From contig NZ_JACJRS010000030.1 of the NCBI RefSeq assembly GCF_014697375.1, positions 1 through 57,332 on the forward strand: DNA of 57,332 bases. The letters are read 5' to 3'. The number at the start of each line of letters is the position of its first letter. The first letter of the stretch is position 1. The position numbers and the translations under genes are program-made. This document shows, piece after piece, positions 54,919-57,332 of this stretch. A model generated the notes under the pieces. That model was not told the origin of the DNA and searched no databases. It worked only from the letters and a program-made list of their open reading frames with translations. This DNA is from Phormidium sp. FACHB-1136 (GTDB taxonomy: Bacteria; Cyanobacteriota; Cyanobacteriia; Phormidesmidales; Phormidesmidaceae).

Positions 54919-55641
54919 CTACAGGTTGAGGTTCTGTAACCAATTAAACAAAACGACGCAGAGCATTAGAAGACTTAACACAATCGCCGCTCCCACCAGG
55001 TCAACCTGACGGGAGGTGAGTTGGTAGGCGGGCTTCAACCAAAACTTCAACAACCGCGACACCCTAGGCATCACTACCCAGGTGAGCAGGGAAGAGGTGA
55101 TTAGGTTGTTCACCAGCATCGCCGTGGGCAATGGCCAACCCTGCATCATGCCTAGGGCTGAAAAGGCCATCCCTTGCAGAATCACCGTAGGATACAGGCC
55201 CAGCACCACCGACAGAATTTGCTTCCAGCGGGGGGGGCCAAGGCTACCGCTCGATCCACCGCTCAGGGAAAACCAGCCCTCTAGCCCCGTGGTGAAGGAT
55301 TTGAATCGGTAGGCCAGAAATAGGGTTTTGCCTTCTTTAAAGAGTTGCTGACGGGTATCGCAGGTTAGCCACAAATCAAGCTGGCTGGGGCTGGCAAAAT
55401 GAATAATGGAGTAGTACTTAATGACGCCATCGTCACAGTTCAAAGGCGTACACAAATCCGCCCGCAGGAAACCGCTATGGTACTGGGCCTCCCGCCGTAA
55501 TCGCCCATACCAGTCCTCAAACGCCGCCGTGTTAGCTTCAGGGACAATGTATTCCATCACCGAACTGGTGTAGAAGTGTTTGTGGTGCGGCGATACATGG
55601 GCGTCCTGCCTCTGAAAACGAGCCACCGGAGACCTAAACAT
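54919..55641 (-). CDS. ABM-domain membrane protein, paralogue 2
   Basis: 240 residues, same order as paralogue 1: ABM-like domain (TSSVMEYIVPEANTAAFEDWYGRLRREAQ, YHSGFLRADLCTPL), LGPPRWKQILSVVLGLYPTVILQG, then membrane segments. Its ATG overlaps the stop codon of the small gene upstream (TAATG), which points to translational coupling. It is separated from paralogue 1 by 174 bp. Confidence 0.7.
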   Translation of the reverse strand: MFRSPVARFQRQDAHVSPHHKHFYTSSVMEYIVPEANTAAFEDWYGRLRREAQYHSGFLRADLCTPLNCDDGVIKYYSIIHFASPSQLDLWLTCDTRQQLFKEGKTLFLAYRFKSFTTGLEGWFSLSGGSSGSLGPPRWKQILSVVLGLYPTVILQGMAFSALGMMQGWPLPTAMLVNNLITSSLLTWVVMPRVSRLLKFWLKPAYQLTSRQVDLVGAAIVLSLLMLCVVLFNWLQNLNL

Positions 55642-55856
55642 TAGTAATGGAAAAAGAGGGCGCGGACGGCAAAGAAGCCCACGATGATTAACACCCAGAG
55701 CAAGCGCTGTTTCACAATTTTTAACTCGGCCAAGATAGCCTCGGCTTGCCCCTGGGTCAGAGGGGCCTGAGCAGGCTCCCCTTGGACTGAATCTGCGGTA
55801 TTCGCCCCAGAGCTTGAGGGGGTAGGGGCTGGCGTTGGGTCATCGGGGGAGGGCAT
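55641..55856 (-). CDS. Small Pro/Ser-rich membrane protein
   Basis: 71 residues from the ATG at 55856, which has GTAGGAG upstream; a TTG at 55883 gives a longer form. An N-terminal Pro/Ser/Thr tail is followed by a helix (QAEAILAELKIVKQ) and a single membrane segment (LLWVLIIVGFFAV). The TAA stop overlaps the start of paralogue 2 by one base. It divergently faces cytochrome cM. Possible partner of the ABM proteins. Confidence 0.65.
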   Translation of the reverse strand: MPSPDDPTPAPTPSSSGANTADSVQGEPAQAPLTQGQAEAILAELKIVKQRLLWVLIIVGFFAVRALFFHY

Positions 55857-55978
55857 CGCCGCATCATCTCCTACACGTTTCAAGGCTGGGAGTATTGTAA
55901 CGGGTCAGAATGGTCGCCTCGAATTCTTAAAAATCTCTGGGGACTGTCAGAAGTTTTCATTAAAGTGCGTAACATTAT

Positions 55979-56401
55979 ATGTATGTAGGCGCAACATCCA
56001 CCGCAGTGACCTTGGCACCCGAAACCTTGAAAGAAAACACCGAAGACCTTAGCTTGCTGCTCCGACGGGCGGCGCTAGGGCTGGTTACCGTGGTTATAGC
56101 CATTGTCATCGGTTGGGGCTTAGTGCGCTATGTACAAGCCTCAGACCCCTACATCCATGAGGTCTTGAGCCTAGAGGGTGACGTAAATCGTGGGGAAGCC
56201 ATCTTCAGAATGAACTGCGCTGTCTGCCACGGGTTTGAAGCCACGGGCGAAGTTGGGCCAACCCTGGTCAGCGTCTCCGACCACCGCACCAAGGTCAGCC
56301 TGATTAAACAGGTGATCAGTGGCCAAACGCCCCCCATGCCGCAATTTCAGCCCGATCCCCAAGCCATGGCCGATCTACTGGGCTACCTGGAAAGCCTATA
56401 A
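55979..56401 (+). CDS. cytM: Cytochrome cM (membrane-anchored monohaem cytochrome c)
   Basis: 140 residues with one membrane segment (about 33-51), the haem motif CAVCH, and the C-terminal sixth-ligand region PPMPQF. Matches cyanobacterial CytM (IHEVLSLEGDVNRGEAIFRMNC and QVISGQTPPMPQFQPDPQAMADLLGYLESL are typical). CytM is linked to switching between photosynthetic and respiratory electron flow under stress. The N-terminus is some 30 residues longer than the usual ~105-residue form, so a later start is possible. It lies 333 bp before psbA. Confidence 0.93.
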   Translation: MYVGATSTAVTLAPETLKENTEDLSLLLRRAALGLVTVVIAIVIGWGLVRYVQASDPYIHEVLSLEGDVNRGEAIFRMNCAVCHGFEATGEVGPTLVSVSDHRTKVSLIKQVISGQTPPMPQFQPDPQAMADLLGYLESL

Positions 56402-56441
56402 CCCTCGCTACGGGAGGTTAGGCATTTTGTCTGCCACCAAG

Positions 56442-56458
56442 ACAGCCAGGATGGCTGT
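56442..56458 (+). terminator. Hairpin after cytM
   Basis: ACAGCCA (56442-56448) and TGGCTGT (56452-56458) pair perfectly around a 3-nt loop, about 40 bp after the cytM stop. No T-run. Confidence 0.5.
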
Positions 56459-56609
56459 TCTAGCTTCGGCCTGCGAGCGACTTTGCCTAATTTATGAGAG
56501 GCCGCATGATCGGTTGTCCCCTCTAGGGGCTGGGGTATATCGGGCCACATCCCTCGGTCTAGCGACGTTTCAGCCATCGAACGCCCTGACCTGGAATCAA
56601 CACTTAAAC

Positions 56610-56674
56610 TTTACAGGAAAGTTTGTTTACAAAACTCTATGTTTCCGTTAATGTAGAGCCATGCAGGTTACAAA
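56610..56674 (+). promoter_or_regulatory. psbA promoter with TTTACA direct repeats
   Basis: -35 TTTACA (56626-56631), 17-bp spacer, -10 TAATGT (56649-56654). An extra TTTACA lies at 56610-56615, and GTTACAAA at 56667-56674. TTTACAAA and GTTACAAA each match the half-site of HLR1, the high-light element bound by RpaB, but the spacing is not the usual tandem one. The ribosome site AAGGA follows near 56718, 11 nt before the ATG. Confidence 0.6.
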
Positions 56675-56733
56675 TCGCAATGAAGAGGGCCTGCATAACC
56701 CTTGAAACCATAAATACCAAGGACTAATACATC

Positions 56734-57332
56734 ATGACAACGACTCTACAGCGGCGCGAGAGCGCCAACCTGTGGGAGCAGTTCTGTCAGTGGGTGACCA
56801 GCACCGAAAACCGCCTGTACATTGGCTGGTTCGGCGTCCTGATGATCCCCACTCTCCTCGCTGCTACCGCTTGCTACGTCATCGCTTTTGTCGCGGCTCC
56901 CCCCGTGGACATCGACGGCATCCGTGAGCCCGTTGCTGGCTCTCTGATGTACGGCAACAACATCATCTCCGGTGCTGTTGTTCCTTCCTCCAACGCTATC
57001 GGTCTGCACTTCTATCCCATCTGGGAAGCCGCTTCCTTGGATGAGTGGCTGTACAACGGTGGCCCCTACCAGCTAGTGATTTTCCACTTCCTCATTGGCG
57101 TCTTCTGCTACATGGGTCGTGAGTGGGAACTGAGCTACCGCCTTGGTATGCGCCCCTGGATCTGCGTGGCTTACTCCGCTCCTGTGGCCGCTGCCACCGC
57201 TGTGTTCCTGATCTACCCCATCGGCCAAGGCTCCTTCTCTGACGGGATGCCCCTGGGGATTTCCGGTACCTTCAACTTCATGTTGGTGTTCCAAGCTGAG
57301 CACAACATCCTGATGCACCCCTTCCACATGAT
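56734..57332 (+). CDS. psbA: Photosystem II D1 protein (partial, 5' part)
   Basis: Reaction-centre subunit that carries the water-oxidation and plastoquinone-reducing cofactors. The window ends after 199 codons; the ~360-residue protein continues beyond. Key residues are aligned: Tyr161 (TyrZ), Asp170 and Glu189 (Mn cluster), His190, His198 (P680). Residue 130 is Glu (GRE130W), the high-light type of D1; the low-light isoform has Gln130. The start [17 protein letters not shown] is standard. Monocistronic, with its own promoter. Confidence 0.99.
   Translation, partial: MTTTLQRRESANLWEQFCQWVTSTENRLYIGWFGVLMIPTLLAATACYVIAFVAAPPVDIDGIREPVAGSLMYGNNIISGAVVPSSNAIGLHFYPIWEAASLDEWLYNGGPYQLVIFHFLIGVFCYMGREWELSYRLGMRPWICVAYSAPVAAATAVFLIYPIGQGSFSDGMPLGISGTFNFMLVFQAEHNILMHPFHM

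Overview
The window is chromosomal DNA of a cyanobacterium. It carries psaC, the start of psbA, a CpcT-type bilin lyase, a gamma-tocopherol methyltransferase homologue, cytochrome cM, two SLH-type iron-uptake porins and a chloroplast CSP41-like protein. A full-length HpsL homologue (hormogonium polysaccharide) suggests a filamentous, motile strain. Most genes are GC-rich. The general look is of a Leptolyngbya/Nodosilinea-like filamentous lineage; that placement is inference.

Layout. 0-9.8 kb: AT-rich membrane GTPase, M1 aminopeptidase with HEAT repeats, queF, a secreted collagen-like protein, a UbiH-type hydroxylase, a palindromic 84-bp repeat array, an SDR and a PRK-like kinase. 10-14.8 kb: pcm and a tocopherol methyltransferase tail to tail, psaC, a Bax-inhibitor-1 protein and a 5'-truncated surE. 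14.8-20.45 kb: an AT-rich two-gene island unlike its surroundings, with a sigma-70 factor carrying a ~240-residue extra N-terminal domain, followed by a 1113-residue protein joining a phospholipase-D-type nuclease domain to a SNF2 helicase. 20.5-31.6 kb: nadE, tRNA-Leu, ispG, an MpgP-type phosphatase, a metallophosphoesterase, a BON protein, an M48 protease, a GGDEF remnant and hpsL. 31.6-35.7 kb: initiator tRNA, a fasciclin remnant and tandem porin genes. 35.7-43.4 kb: cystathionine gamma-synthase type enzyme, AMIN amidase followed by a degenerate LytM protein, CpcT, a MITE-like palindrome, FetAB and a CSP41 homologue. 43.6-57.3 kb: two pentapeptide-repeat proteins (one with a J-domain), a GHL10 glycosidase, tRNA-Asp, a CPA1 antiporter, a leucine-rich-repeat protein, an MFS exporter, two paralogous ABM-domain membrane proteins, cytochrome cM and the 5' part of psbA (Glu130 form of D1).

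The most interesting system is the sigma factor plus PLD-SNF2 helicase island. It looks like a compact, self-regulated mobile defence module: a nuclease-helicase effector paired with its own sigma factor, whose extra domain could sense a signal. I know of no described system with this pairing. Function is inferred from domain architecture and composition only. The secondary signal is the amidase/degenerate-LytM pair, which resembles the AmiC-EnvC/NlpD activation logic of proteobacteria.
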